Positions 43,051 through 53,905 of a DNA stretch of 64,000 nt are shown in pieces. Position numbers and translations under genes: made by a program. Source of the DNA: VRUE01 sp963837735 (GTDB lineage Bacteria; Actinomycetota; Thermoleophilia; Solirubrobacterales; 70-9); NCBI GenBank assembly GCA_963837735.1, contig CAWIOM010000004.1, forward strand, positions 248,001 to 312,000, in the 5' to 3' direction. How positions within the stretch are numbered: the stretch's first letter is position 1; each line of letters opens with the position of its first letter. The notes under the pieces were generated by a model. It was not told where the DNA came from and searched no databases. It worked only from the letters and a program-made list of their open reading frames with translations.

Positions 43051-44073
43051 GTGGACGCGTCCGATCCACCGATCGATTGCCGGTTCCGGTTCCTGCAACC
43101 GGACGAGGGCCACGTGCTCAGCGAGGCGATCCAGGCTGCTTACGGCGACAGCTACGACGTGCTCTGGGTGTATGACCGCGACGAGGTCAACGCGCGGCTG
43201 GCGGCGGGGACCTACGTCTCCTGCGTCGCCGAGACCGCCGGCGGGGAGTTGCTCTGCCACGAGGGGATGAGCCTGGCCGCCGCCGGCGACGCGGTCGCCC
43301 ACGCCGGCCAGGCGGTGACGATGCCCGCCGCCCGCGGCCACCACCTCTTCACCCGCACCAAGCGCTTCCTGATGGACTGGGCGCAGGGCGAGGGCCTGGC
43401 CGGCCTCTTCAGCGAGGCGACCGCCGCCCACCCCTACAGCCAGAAGGCCAACGTCCAGCTCGGGGCGTTTGAGACCGGCTTCCTGCTCGGCTGGATCCCG
43501 GCGACCGTCTCCAACGACGCCGCCGCCGCGGAGAAGCCGAAGCGCCAATCGGCCGCGCTCTTCTACTCGAAGCTCAACGACGGCCACGAGCGCCAGGTCT
43601 ACGCCCCGCCCCGCCACCACCAGATCATCGGCCAGACCCTCGAGCTCTGCGAGCTGCGCGGCACCCTCTCCCACGCCCCGGCCGACACCGAGCTGCCGGA
43701 GCGCTCAGAGCTCCACGTCGAGATCAACCCCGACCACAACCTCGCCCTGATCACCGTCAAGACCCCGGGCGCCGACCTCGAGACCGCAATCGCCGCCGAG
43801 CGCCGCCACCTCTTCCACTCCCGCAACCTCGACGCCGTCTACCTAGACCTCCCGCTCGAGAACCCCGCCACCGCCCTCGTCTCCGACCACCTGGAGACCC
43901 TCGGCGTCTCCTACGCCGGCGTCTTCCCCAACCACCACGTCGACGGGGACGTGCTGCGAATGCAGTCGCTGCACCGGGTGCGGATCACGGCCGAGGACGT
44001 GGCGACGGCTTCGGATCACGGGCGGGAACTGCTGGAGTACGTTCTGGCGGATCTCGTTGACGCGAGACACTGA
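43051..44073 (+). CDS. GNAT-like N-acetyltransferase, two-part protein
   Basis: 340 residues from GTG 43051. Residues about 10-160 resemble a GNAT domain: LQPDEGHVLSEAIQAAYGDS, SCVAETAGGELLCHEGMSL, RGHHLFTRTKRFLMDWAQGE and EATAAHPYSQKANVQLGAFE, with a CoA-loop-like RGHHLF. Residues about 225-340 form a second alpha/beta module (HVEINPDHNLALITVKTPGA, YLDLPLENPATALVSDHLE, HRVRITAEDVATA), which is duplicated at 44665-45007. The substrate is unknown. GNAT proteins of this form occur near anti-sigma regulatory cassettes in related bacteria (recollection, not shown here). Confidence 0.72.
   Translation: MDASDPPIDCRFRFLQPDEGHVLSEAIQAAYGDSYDVLWVYDRDEVNARLAAGTYVSCVAETAGGELLCHEGMSLAAAGDAVAHAGQAVTMPAARGHHLFTRTKRFLMDWAQGEGLAGLFSEATAAHPYSQKANVQLGAFETGFLLGWIPATVSNDAAAAEKPKRQSAALFYSKLNDGHERQVYAPPRHHQIIGQTLELCELRGTLSHAPADTELPERSELHVEINPDHNLALITVKTPGADLETAIAAERRHLFHSRNLDAVYLDLPLENPATALVSDHLETLGVSYAGVFPNHHVDGDVLRMQSLHRVRITAEDVATASDHGRELLEYVLADLVDARH
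43718..44060 (+). repeat. Direct repeat, copy 1 (3' part of GNAT gene)
   Basis: About 343 bp encoding the C-terminal module of the 43051 gene. It matches 44665-45007 at roughly 92 % identity by eye, with most differences at third codon positions. Confidence 0.85.
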
Positions 44074-44141
44074 ATGGGCTGGAACGTAAGAGTGGATTCA
44101 TGGTCTTAAGCCGAGAGGACAATCGGCCGATCTAGCCTGGA

Positions 44142-44399
44142 GTGAGCGACGTACCCACAGCCGCTGGTCCCGTACCCGACCGGATCTCGATCTGGCCCCT
44201 TGATGACGGCAGCTATGGCTTAGATGCCACTTTCCAAGGGGTCAGTGGCTACGAACGAGCGGAGCGCCATTCGAGCACTCTCGATGAGAATGGTGTCAAC
44301 TACTCGCTTCGGCAAGAGCTCGACGGAGGTTGGACCCTGCGCTTCGGGCCGCTCGCAGCGGTTGATGTGGCCACCGCGCTTGGCGCATTCGTGCAGTAG
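44142..44399 (+). CDS. Small protein, unknown
   Basis: 85 residues from GTG 44142; ISIWPLDDGSYGLDATFQGV, RHSSTLDENGVNYSLRQELD and GGWTLRFGPLAAVDVATALG suggest a compact alpha/beta fold. TAGCCT lies only 3 nt before the GTG, so the exact start may be different. Lies between the two copies of the GNAT C-terminal repeat. Not recognised. Confidence 0.5.
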   Translation: MSDVPTAAGPVPDRISIWPLDDGSYGLDATFQGVSGYERAERHSSTLDENGVNYSLRQELDGGWTLRFGPLAAVDVATALGAFVQ

Positions 44400-44464
44400 A
44401 ACCTCGGCTGATCCTGCCCCACCAAGTCGAGAACTGAACGCCACAAGGTGCATGCAAACAACAT

Positions 44465-44620
44465 CTAGCGCTCACGATGCTGAAGGCGCATCTCGACCGT
44501 GATGCGCTGCACTTGACGTTGCGTCAGCCCGACAACCTCCGCAATCCGCCGAGCGGAGAATCCCGAGCAACTAAGACGGAAGATCCTGAGGTTTCGCTCA
44601 TGCTTTTCCTTGCTGGCCAT
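44465..44620 (-). CDS. Very small helix-turn-helix protein
   Basis: 51 residues, basic. LRIFRLSCSGFSARRIAEVV, GLTQRQVQRITVEMRLQ reads as a helix-turn-helix (SARRIAEVVGLTQRQVQRI), close to HTH modules of resolvases and Trp-repressor-like proteins. It lies between the duplicated GNAT segments on the opposite strand and could be a mobile-element remnant or a micro-regulator. Only its length and HTH pattern support it. Confidence 0.45.
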   Translation of the reverse strand: MASKEKHERNLRIFRLSCSGFSARRIAEVVGLTQRQVQRITVEMRLQHRER

Positions 44621-44627
44621 ATAGAGA

Positions 44628-45008
44628 TTGTCGCCCCTCGGCTGGGCCAACCCCCTGAACGAACTCGAGATCAACCCCGACCACAACCTCGCCCTGATCA
44701 CGGTCAAGACCCCGGGCGCCGACCTCGAGACGGCAATTGCCGCCGAGCGCCGCCACCTCTTCCACACCAGAAATCTCGACGCCGTCTACCTCGACCTCCC
44801 CCTCGAGAACCCCGCCACCGCCCTAGTCTCCGACCATCTGGAGACCCTCGGCGTCTCCTACGCCGGCGTCTTCCCCAACCACCACGTTGACGGCGACGTG
44901 CTGAGGATGCAGTCGTTGCACCGGGTGCGGATCACGGCCGAGGACGTGGCGACGGCTTCGGAGCACGGGCGCGAGCTGCTCGAGTATGTCCTGGACGACC
45001 TACGTTAA
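44628..45008 (+). pseudogene. Truncated duplicate of the GNAT gene C-terminus
   Basis: An open frame that can begin at TTG 44628 and carries a near copy of the last 115 residues of the 43051 protein (LEINPDHNLALITVKTPGAD through HGRELLEYVL), but nothing of its acetyltransferase domain. The frame is intact and most changes are synonymous, so it might still be expressed as a one-domain protein. I prefer a duplication remnant because no ribosome site precedes it. Confidence 0.7.
44665..45007 (+). repeat. Direct repeat, copy 2
   Basis: About 343 bp, the second copy of 43718-44060. The similarity begins abruptly at TCGAGATCAACC in both copies. Confidence 0.85.
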
Positions 45009-45071
45009 GTAGCTCTCAGAGCAGTCAGGATCTAGGGTGTTGTCCGCACGCCGGGAGGCGGGAGCCAGCGC

Positions 45072-48000
45072 TTGCCTGATCTGACACCTGGACCAAGAGA
45101 TCACCTCCTCACCCGCGCGCTGCGGGAGGCAATTGCTGGACTCGACCCTGAGCTCATCGCTGAAGAGGCGCTGGATCCAACTGAGGCGCCCGACAGGCTC
45201 GCCCGCCATCTGATGGTGGAGGTGTGCCGTGCCCTCGGTGGCGAGGATTCGGCCGATCTGCAGGCAAGACAAGTCAACGCGCTTCTCAGCAGAGCCCTCA
45301 CACCTGCGGAATCGCACACGGCAGAAGTCGTGTTGCCGGCTCGGATCCTGCAGGGCATCAGCGAGCGAACTCCGCTCGGTTCAGTAGCCCCCCTGCCAGC
45401 GCTGCCGTCGACGCCGCTGTCCCAGAGCGACCTACTGGTAAACGCAGAGGGTCAACCAAATGTCGGCACAGAGCTCCGCCGCGAGCTCGCTAGCGCCGGC
45501 GCTGTCGACCTCATCTGCGCCTTCGTGATCTGGTCTGGGGTGCGCCAACTGCGCGAGGCGCTCGCGGACCTCGTCAACCGCGGCGGCAAGCTGCGGGTGA
45601 TCACCACCACCTACATGGGGGCCACGGAGAAACGAGCGGTGGACGAGCTGGCCCGGCTAGGCGCCGAGGTGCGTGTAGCGCTTGACGCGCGCACAACCAA
45701 ACTGCACGCCAAGGCCTGGCTGCTCGAGCGCGGCTCGGGACTGAGCACGGCGTTTGTCGGCTCCTCCAATCTCTCTCACACCGCGCTATTCGATGGCCTC
45801 GAGTGGAACGTCCGGCTTTCGGCGGGCGATGCCGGCCACGTGATCGACAGGGTGCGGATGACGTTCGCCAGCCACTGGGAGTCCGAGCACTTCGTCCCAT
45901 ACGACCCTGAGCGCAACGGTGAGGAGCTGGCGCGCGCCCTGCGTGAACACGAGAGCCGGTCGGTCGGCGCTGCAACAACGATCAACTTCGCCAACCTCGA
46001 TGTGCGTCCATATCCGCACCAGCAGCGGATGCTCGACACCCTAACGGTGGAGCGTGAGCGCCACGACCGCCACCGTAACCTTGTGGTTGCGGCAACGGGG
46101 ACCGGCAAGACTGTCGTGGCAGCGCTCGACTACCGCGCACTCTGCGAGGCGATGGGCCGCAGACCGTCGCTCCTTTTCGTTGCCCACCGTGAAGAGATCC
46201 TGCGGCAGTCGCTGGCTACATACCGTGCCGCTCTCCGCGACGGCTCGTTTGGCGAGATTCACGGCGGCGGCCAATTCGCCGGCGGCAAGTATGTGTTCGC
46301 GATGATCCAATCCCTCCAGGCTGAGCGACTGGAGCGCCTTGATCCCGACGCCTTCGAGGTGATTGTCGTCGACGAGTTCCATCACGCCGCTGCATCCAGC
46401 TACGAGAGGTTGCTGGAGCGGTTGCGGCCGGTTGAGCTGCTCGGGCTGACGGCCACTCCGGAGCGCCTAGACGGACGCGACGTCAGCCGCTGGTTCGGCG
46501 GTAGGACGGCCGTCGAGCTTCGGCTCTGGGAGGCGATCGACGAGGGCTTCCTTGTTCCGTTCCAATATTTCGGCGTCGCCGATGACATCGACCTTTCGGC
46601 GGTCACCTGGCGCCGCGGCCGCTACGCGACTGAGGAGCTCAACAACCTCTACAGCGGCGATGATCGGCGGGTCGCGAAGCTGCTTGAGGCGATCGGCGGG
46701 ATCGTTTGTGAGCCGAAATTGATGCGGGGGCTCGGGTTCTGCGTTTCGGTGGAGCACGCTCGCTTCATGGCAAAGCGGTTCACGGAAGCGGGCCTGGATA
46801 GTGTCGCATTGAGCGGTGAGGACGACGCCGCCACCCGTTCGAGCCGTCCTCGAACGACTCGGCCGCGGTGAGCTGCGCTGTGTCTTCTCGGTCGAGGTGC
46901 TCGGTGAGGGCGTTGACGTCCCCGATGTCGACTGCCTGCTATTGCTGCGTCCCACCGAGTCAGCGACCCTGTTCACACAGCAGTTGGGGCGAGGATTGAG
47001 ACGGGCCAAAGGGAAGAGCCATCTCACGGTTATCGACCTGATCGGCCAACACCGTGCCGAGTTTCGCTTCGAGGACAAACTACGGGCGATTGTCGATCTG
47101 CGGCGAGGCCGAATCGCGGAGCAGGTTGAGCGCGGTTTCCCTTTTCTCCCAGCCGGATGCGCGGTCGAGCTCGACCGCAAGAGCCGCGAGATCGTCCTCG
47201 AGAACATCAGGGCCGCAGTTCGGCAGCGACGCTGGGGCGCGTTGGTGGACTACGTGGCGGGCATGCCGCCTGAGACCCCGTTGGCCGACTTCCTCGACTT
47301 ATACGACCTCGACGTGGGCGACCTCTACCGCAATCGCCACAGTTGGACCGAGCTATGCCGCGAAGCAGGACGAGAGACCCCACCATCAGGCGATCCCGGA
47401 TTCGAGGCGCAGGCCCTTGCAGCGCTGGGAAGGCTCACGCACATCGACGACCCCGAGCGTGTTCGCTTCTACGCCGAAACCCTGGAATCGGCGGAACCCC
47501 CAAGCCTGGACAGAGACGAACGGACTCGGCGGTTGCTGACGATGCTCGCTTGGGGCCTCGGCTCCGGAAACAACCACGACTCTCTCGAGGATTTTTTCGA
47601 CGCGCTCTGGGCAGAGACCGCGGTTCGAGGCGAGATGGTCGAGCTGCTCTCAGTGCTGGACGCCCGCTCACGCACAGCACCACGGCCTTCGCCACTCGAC
47701 CCCAAGATCCCCCTTGCACCACATGCGCGCTACACGCGTCAGGAGGTCGTCGCCGCGCTCGGTTTTGAGGAAGGCGCAAAGCCCAAAGTCACCCAGGGCG
47801 GTGTGCTTTGGATCCCAGGGGCCAGAAGCGACGTCTTCTTTGTTGACCTGCGCAAGGCCGAGCGCGACTACTCACCGACCACGATGTACCGGGACTACGC
47901 AATCAGCCGAGATCTATTCCACTGGGAGTCACAGTCGCGCCAGGCCCCACACCAGCCAACCGTCCGTCGGTACATTGAACACGTCCAGCAAGAAACGAAC

Positions 48001-48180
48001 GTCCTCATTTTCGTCCGCGAGCAGCGCCGCGACGCCCTAGGAACCGCGCCGTTTCATTTCCTGGGCCCAGCGTCCTACGTCAGCCACGAAGGCGAACGCC
48101 CAGTCGCCTTCACCTGGCGCCTCAAGACACGGATGCCCGAGGAGCTGTTCGAGGTGGCACGGAGTGTGGCGGCTGCGTAA
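45072..48180 (+). CDS. PLD-nuclease/SF2 helicase/DUF3427 protein, one frameshift
   Basis: About 1036 codons. Residues 110-290 are a phospholipase D-like nuclease (TTKLHAKAWLLERGSG, then FVGSSNLSHTALFDGLEWNV: HxK and GSSNLS). The SF2 ATPase follows: Walker A VAATGTGKTVVAALDYRA, DEFHH (motif II), LGLTATPERLDG (motif III region), and after the shift VEVLGEGVDVPDVDCLLLL and TQQLGRGLRRAKGKSHL (motif VI). The C-terminus (residues about 740-1036) matches DUF3427, ending VAFTWRLKTRMPEELFEVAR. The break near 46840 is repaired by removing one T. GGGAG lies 7-8 nt before the TTG start. A DNA-processing, possibly defence, enzyme. Confidence 0.87.
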
Positions 48181-48217
48181 AGGGGCAGCGCCGAATTCGA
48201 AGGTGTCTGGGCTAGAC

Positions 48218-48233
48218 CCCACCCCCGGGTGGG
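48218..48233. terminator. GC hairpin between convergent genes
   Basis: CCCACCC-CC-GGGTGGG lies between the stops of the helicase gene (48180) and the sigma factor gene (48244). It could act as a bidirectional terminator, but there is no T-run on either side. Confidence 0.35.
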
Positions 48234-48243
48234 CGGCCGGCGA

Positions 48244-48954
48244 TCAGAGCGCCACCTCGCGCGACTCCAGATGGGCGCCGACCTTGCGCTTGACGCGTTG
48301 GAGGGCGTTGTCGACGGTCTTGGTGTCGCACTCGAGCTTCTCGGCGGTGGTCTCGTAGGAGTGGCCGTCGAGGTAGAGGGAGAGGACTCGGGACTCCAGG
48401 TCTGAGAGGACGCCGGAGACGCCGGAGAGGCAGGAGACGAGGCTCGAGAGCTCTTCGGTGGCGATGACCTGGTTGACCGGGTCGTGGACCGTGGGGCCGG
48501 GGAGGATCTCGTCGAGGGTCGTGTCGGAGTCGCCGGCCGCCGCGGGGGTCTGGCTGAAGGAGACGTACTGGTTGAGGGGCGTGTGCTTGTTGCGGGTCGC
48601 GGTCTTGACGGCGGTGATGATCTGGCGGGTGATGCAGAGCTCGGCGAAATTGCGGAATGAGGACTCGCGATCGGTGCGGTAGTCGCGGATCGCCTTGTAG
48701 AGGCCGAGCAGGCCTTCCTGAATCAGGTCGTCGGACTCGCCGCCGAGCAGGAAGTAGGACGAGGCCTTGAGACGGACGAAGCCGCGGTAGCGGCGGACGA
48801 TCGAGTCGTAGGCGTCGGCTCTTCCATCCTTGGCGAGGGCGACCAGATAGTGGTCATCAAGCTCAGGTTGAGAGTTAGCGTCCGACGGGTGGATGGAGCC
48901 GTTGAGGCGTCCCGACGGGAGTCGCATTTCCTGCGTAGGCGTAGATAGAGCCAC
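48244..48954 (-). CDS. SigH-type RNA polymerase sigma factor
   Basis: 236 residues. Region 2 reads YRGFVRLKASSYFLLGGESD, DLIQEGLLGLYKAIRDYRTD and FAELCITRQIITAVKTATRN; region 4 has VLSDLESRVLSLYLDGHSYE and ECDTKTVDNALQRVKRKVGA. This is the SigH/Spo0H pattern seen next to rlmB and cysS in many Gram-positive bacteria. It starts at GTG with AAGGAG upstream. The role in this organism is unknown; in Bacilli it directs transition-state genes. Confidence 0.92.
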   Translation of the reverse strand: MALSTPTQEMRLPSGRLNGSIHPSDANSQPELDDHYLVALAKDGRADAYDSIVRRYRGFVRLKASSYFLLGGESDDLIQEGLLGLYKAIRDYRTDRESSFRNFAELCITRQIITAVKTATRNKHTPLNQYVSFSQTPAAAGDSDTTLDEILPGPTVHDPVNQVIATEELSSLVSCLSGVSGVLSDLESRVLSLYLDGHSYETTAEKLECDTKTVDNALQRVKRKVGAHLESREVAL

Positions 48955-49063
48955 AGATCCTTCTCCTTTGAAGGGTCGTGGCGCCGCTTACCTCCCCCGA
49001 GGCGCCCATATGGACTGGGTAATCTCAGACTCAAGCTGAGCTTCACCCTTTGTTGGCGCGGAA

Positions 49064-49091
49064 GTCTTACCGCTCTGCGGAGTTCTGTCAA
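49064..49091 (-). promoter_or_regulatory. Possible sigma-70 promoter of sigH gene
   Basis: Minus strand: TTGACA (49086-49091), 16-bp spacer, TAAGAC (49064-49069). The -35 is perfect, the -10 weak. It would give a leader of about 105 nt that includes the Shine-Dalgarno. Confidence 0.45.
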
Positions 49092-49145
49092 CCCCGAACT
49101 GAGGTTCGTGCAACCGCCGTTGCAGTTGCTACGGCCGATCCGGCC

Positions 49146-49801
49146 TCAGGAGCGCTGGCGGACGGCCTCGAAGAGCAGCGCCGTGGCCGCCGCGGAGACG
49201 TTGAGGGAGTCGACCCTCCCCTTCGCCGGCAGGGCGATGAGCCCGTCGCACGCCGAGGCGACGCGGGGACGGATCCCGCTGCCCTCGCCCCCGAGGACGA
49301 GGATCGTCGGGCCGCCCAGGTCGACCTCCCAGGGCGGCGAGGACGCACCCGCGTCGGCGCCCCAGATCCAGAACCCCGCCTCCTTGGCCTCGGCGAGCCA
49401 GTCGGCGAGGTTGCGGACACGGGCGACCGCCAGGTGCTCGACGGCGCCCGCCGAGGCCTTGCACGCGGCGGCGGTCACCTCCGCCGCCCGCCGTTCCGGG
49501 ATCACGACGCCCGCGGCCCCGGCCTGCTCGGCGGAACGGCAGACGGCGCCGAGGTTGCGCGGGTCCTGGACCTGGTCGAGGGCGACGATCAGCGCGTCCT
49601 CCCTGCGCAGCAGGGCGTTGCGGTCCGCGTAGGGATAGGGATCGACCTCGGCGACGACGCCCTGGTGGTCGGGCGAGCCGCAGAGCCTCTCCAGCTCCTC
49701 GGGGGAGGTCTCCGGCGCCCTCCAGACGCGGTGCACGGCGCGCCTCCCCCGCTCGGCCTCCTCGACCGGGCGTTTGCCGTAGATCGTCTGAGCGGCCGCC
49801 A

Positions 49802-49802
<1 letters not shown>
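49146..49802 (-). CDS. rlmB: 23S rRNA 2'-O-ribose methyltransferase (RlmB/TrmH family)
   Basis: 218 residues with the SPOUT methyltransferase motifs: ALDQVQDPRNLGAVCRSAEQ (motif 1), ILVLGGEGSGIRPRVASACD (motif 2, SAM knot) and IALPAKGRVDSLNVSAAATA (motif 3). The N-terminal substrate-binding part (AQTIYGKRPVEEAERGRRAV) is short. It probably methylates G2251 of 23S rRNA. ATG overlaps the cysS stop by one base (TGATG), as in the cysS-rlmB pair of other Actinobacteria. Confidence 0.93.
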
Positions 49803-51190
<1,388 letters not shown>

Positions 51191-51222
51191 CGCCGCTCGG
51201 AGACTACGACCGCGGCAGGCGC

Positions 51223-52159
51223 TCAGAAGGTCCGGTAGCCCGCGATCGGGCTCTCGGCCGCATCGCCGCGCGGCGCCCAGGAGGGCGCCGTCTCCTCAGC
51301 CGCGGCCACCGCTTCGCGGCGGGCGCGGCTGGCGCTGGCCCGGATCTCCTCCTCGGCGCGTGACGCGAGCGCGCTCCTCTCGCTGTTCGGCCTGTTTGCG
51401 GATCCGGTCGGACTCCGCCTGCAGCTGGTCCTTGGCCCGGTTGCGCGCCAGTTCCTCGGCCTCGCCCTCGAACTTCTCGACCAGCTCGCGGACCCGCTCC
51501 TCGGCCTCGCGGCGCACGTCCTTCGTGCCCTGCATGACCCGGTCCTCGATCTCGGACTCGAGCTTGACCGCGATCGCGCGGGCCTCCTCCGCCGCGGACT
51601 CCGCTTCGGCGGCGCGCTGCTCGGCGGCGGCGACGCGAGCGTTGGCGTCCGACTGAACCTCCTCCAAAGCTGCCCGAACCCGCTCCTGAGCTTCGGCTTC
51701 GACGCTCTTCGCCAGCGCCAGCCGCTCATCCTCGGAGCGCTCCTTGAGCGCGATCATCTCGGCGGCGAGCGCCTCGCGGTCGGAGCGCTCGACAAGGCGC
51801 TCCTGCTCGAAGGCCTTCTCGGCGCGGTCGCGAGCCTGCTCGGCGGCGGCGGCACGGCTCTCGGCGAGGGCGCGCTTCTGGCGCTCGGCGGCGACCCGCT
51901 CGCGACCCTCCTCGCCCAGCTTGCGAAGCGTCTCCATCGCCCGCTCCTTGACCTCGGACCGGACCCGCTCGGCGGCCTCGCCGCCGCTCTCCTCGGCGCG
52001 GCGGGCCCTCGACTCGGCGTCCGCGGCGCGCTGTTCGGCCTCGCCGACGCGCTGCTCGCTGACCCGCACCCACTCGAGTGCCTGGCTGGCGATTCCGCGC
52101 ACCTCATCGGTGGCCTGGGTGACCTCCTCGAGATGCACTCTGGCGCCCTCAGCACTCAC
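51223..52159 (-). CDS. Coiled-coil protein, one frameshift
   Basis: About 312 codons from GTG 52159 (TAGTTT seven bases upstream). Nearly the whole protein is a charged Ala/Glu/Arg coiled coil (EQRVGEAEQRAADAESRARR, RAALEEVQSDANARVAAAEQ) without membrane helix or signal. At about 51365 the frame shifts; the tail ASRAEEEIRASASRARREAV, then SPIAGYRTF, follows in another frame. Removing one base joins the two coiled-coil parts smoothly. DivIVA- or SMC-like scaffolds look similar, but no diagnostic motif is seen. Lies between the acyl-CoA synthetase and cysS genes. Confidence 0.68.
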
Positions 52160-52241
52160 TCGCCGCAAACTACTACGGGCGCCGGAAGGGACGCCACCCC
52201 GCCGGCGGGCGAAATTGGCGCAAATTGCGGGAGACGCCGGC

Positions 52242-53891
52242 TCAGGCCGAGGTCTCGGCCCGGCGGGGGTGAAGTTCCCGCTTCAGCACCTTGCCGGTGG
52301 CGTTGCGGGGCAGCTCGTCCAGGAACTCGATCTCGCGCGGGGTCTTGTAGGCGGCGAGGTTCGCCTTGACGTGGGCCTTGAGGTCGTCCTCGCCGGCGCC
52401 CGCGCCCTGGTCGAGCACGACGAAGGCCTTGAGCCGCTGGCCGAACTCCTCGTCCTCGACGCCGATCACCGCCACCTCGACCACCTCCTCGTGGTCGGCC
52501 AGCAGGTCCTCGACCTCGCGGGGGAAGACGTTCTCGCCGCCGGAGACGATCATCTCGTCGTCGCGGCCATCGACGAAGAGGCGGCCGTCCTCGTCCATGT
52601 GACCGACGTCGCCGCTGCTGAAGAGGCCGTCGATGACCTCCTTGCCGCCGCCGCCGGTGTAGCCCTCGAAGGCCATTTCGTTGCCGACGAAGATCCGCCC
52701 GACCTCTCCCTGCGGCACCTCGCTCCCGGCCTCGTCGTAGAGCTTGACCACGGTGCCGCGCGGCGGCCGGCCCGCGGTTCCCGGAGCCGCGCGCAGGTCC
52801 TCCGGCCTCGCCACCGTCGCCCAGGAGACCTCGGTCGAGCCGTAGAGGTTGTAGATCGAGTCGCCGAAGCGGTCCATCCACGCGAGCGCCAGCTCACCGG
52901 GCAGCGACGAGCCCGAGAGCGCCGTGATCCGCAGCGACGGGAGGCGGTACTCGGCGAGCGTCTCCTCGGGAAGCTGGAGGATGCGCTGGACCATGACCGG
53001 GACGGCCGCCAGCACCTCGGCGCGGCTTTCCCGCACCGCCCGCAGGGTCTCCTCGGGGTCGAAGCGGCGCCGCAGCACGAGGGTCGAGGCGGTCGGCAGG
53101 CCGACGATGAAGTGAAAGAAGCCCCAGGAATGGAACAGCGGCGCGGCGACGACGATCGTCTCGCGGGCCCGGTAGGGGATCTTGTCGATGATCGCCGCCA
53201 TCGCCAACAGCCCGTCGGGGCTGGAGCGCTGGGCGCCCTTCGGGGTCCCGGTGGTGCCCGAGGTGAGGATCACGAAGCGGGGCTTGTCGGGCGGGGGCTT
53301 GAGGTTCGAGTCGTCGCTCTCGGCGATCAGCGAGTCGATCGTCGGCCCCTCGGCGCCGCCGTCGGTCCAGGCGATAACCCGCTTGACGCCCTCGTCGACA
53401 TCGCCCAGCAGGCCGGTGAACTCCTCGTCGTGGACGAGAACCTTGGGGCCCTCGCGGCGGGTCACCTCGACGAGCTGGGGCCCGGCGAACATCGTGTTCA
53501 GGTAGAGGGCGCTGGCGCCGAGCTTGGCCGCCGCCAGGGTCGTCTCGATGAAGCCGCGGTGGTTGCGGCACATGATCCCGACCCCGTCGCCGAACCCGAT
53601 CCCCATCTCGGCGAAGGCGCGGGCGAGGGCGTTGGAGCGTCGCTGCAGCTGATCGAAGGTCAGCGATCCACGCTCGTCGATCAGGGCGATCTCATCCGGA
53701 TAGTGGATCGCCGCGGTCGTAATCCCGAGAGCGGGGGACGCGCCCCAGCGCAGGAAGGCGGAGGCGACCTTGACGGACCTGTCGGGACGGTGGAGGCCGA
53801 GGATCCCCGACTCGCGCAGAACCCTCGCCTCGAAGGCGGCGTCCGCTGCCGATTGCCGCAGGCCGGCGACGATTGAGTTGAGACTCCCCAT
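52242..53891 (-). CDS. AMP-forming acyl-CoA synthetase (FadD-like)
   Basis: 549 residues with the ANL superfamily motifs: FVILTSGTTGTPKGAQRS (P-loop), IYNLYGSTEVSWAT (A5), DGLFSSGDVGHMDEDGRLFV (A7), DGRDDEMIVSGGENVFPREV (A8) and LPRNATGKVLKRELH (catalytic Lys). It activates a carboxylic acid, probably a fatty acid, as acyl-CoA. Soluble. TAGTCT lies 11 nt before the ATG. It sits between ispF and the coiled-coil gene. Confidence 0.93.
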   Translation of the reverse strand: MGSLNSIVAGLRQSAADAAFEARVLRESGILGLHRPDRSVKVASAFLRWGASPALGITTAAIHYPDEIALIDERGSLTFDQLQRRSNALARAFAEMGIGFGDGVGIMCRNHRGFIETTLAAAKLGASALYLNTMFAGPQLVEVTRREGPKVLVHDEEFTGLLGDVDEGVKRVIAWTDGGAEGPTIDSLIAESDDSNLKPPPDKPRFVILTSGTTGTPKGAQRSSPDGLLAMAAIIDKIPYRARETIVVAAPLFHSWGFFHFIVGLPTASTLVLRRRFDPEETLRAVRESRAEVLAAVPVMVQRILQLPEETLAEYRLPSLRITALSGSSLPGELALAWMDRFGDSIYNLYGSTEVSWATVARPEDLRAAPGTAGRPPRGTVVKLYDEAGSEVPQGEVGRIFVGNEMAFEGYTGGGGKEVIDGLFSSGDVGHMDEDGRLFVDGRDDEMIVSGGENVFPREVEDLLADHEEVVEVAVIGVEDEEFGQRLKAFVVLDQGAGAGEDDLKAHVKANLAAYKTPREIEFLDELPRNATGKVLKRELHPRRAETSA

Positions 53892-53905
53892 GCGCCCCAG
53901 GAAGA

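Noticed and set aside
45072..48180. Helicase locus as two independent genes
   Set aside because: The first frame ends just before motif V and the second begins exactly there; one inserted T explains the break.
42430..48250. Integrated element with tRNA attachment repeats
   Set aside because: No copy of the tRNA-Thr end was found on the far side and no integrase is present, so a classic genomic island is not supported.
51744..53876. A 710-codon open frame on the plus strand
   Set aside because: Antisense shadow of the coiled-coil and acyl-CoA synthetase genes, without recognisable domains.
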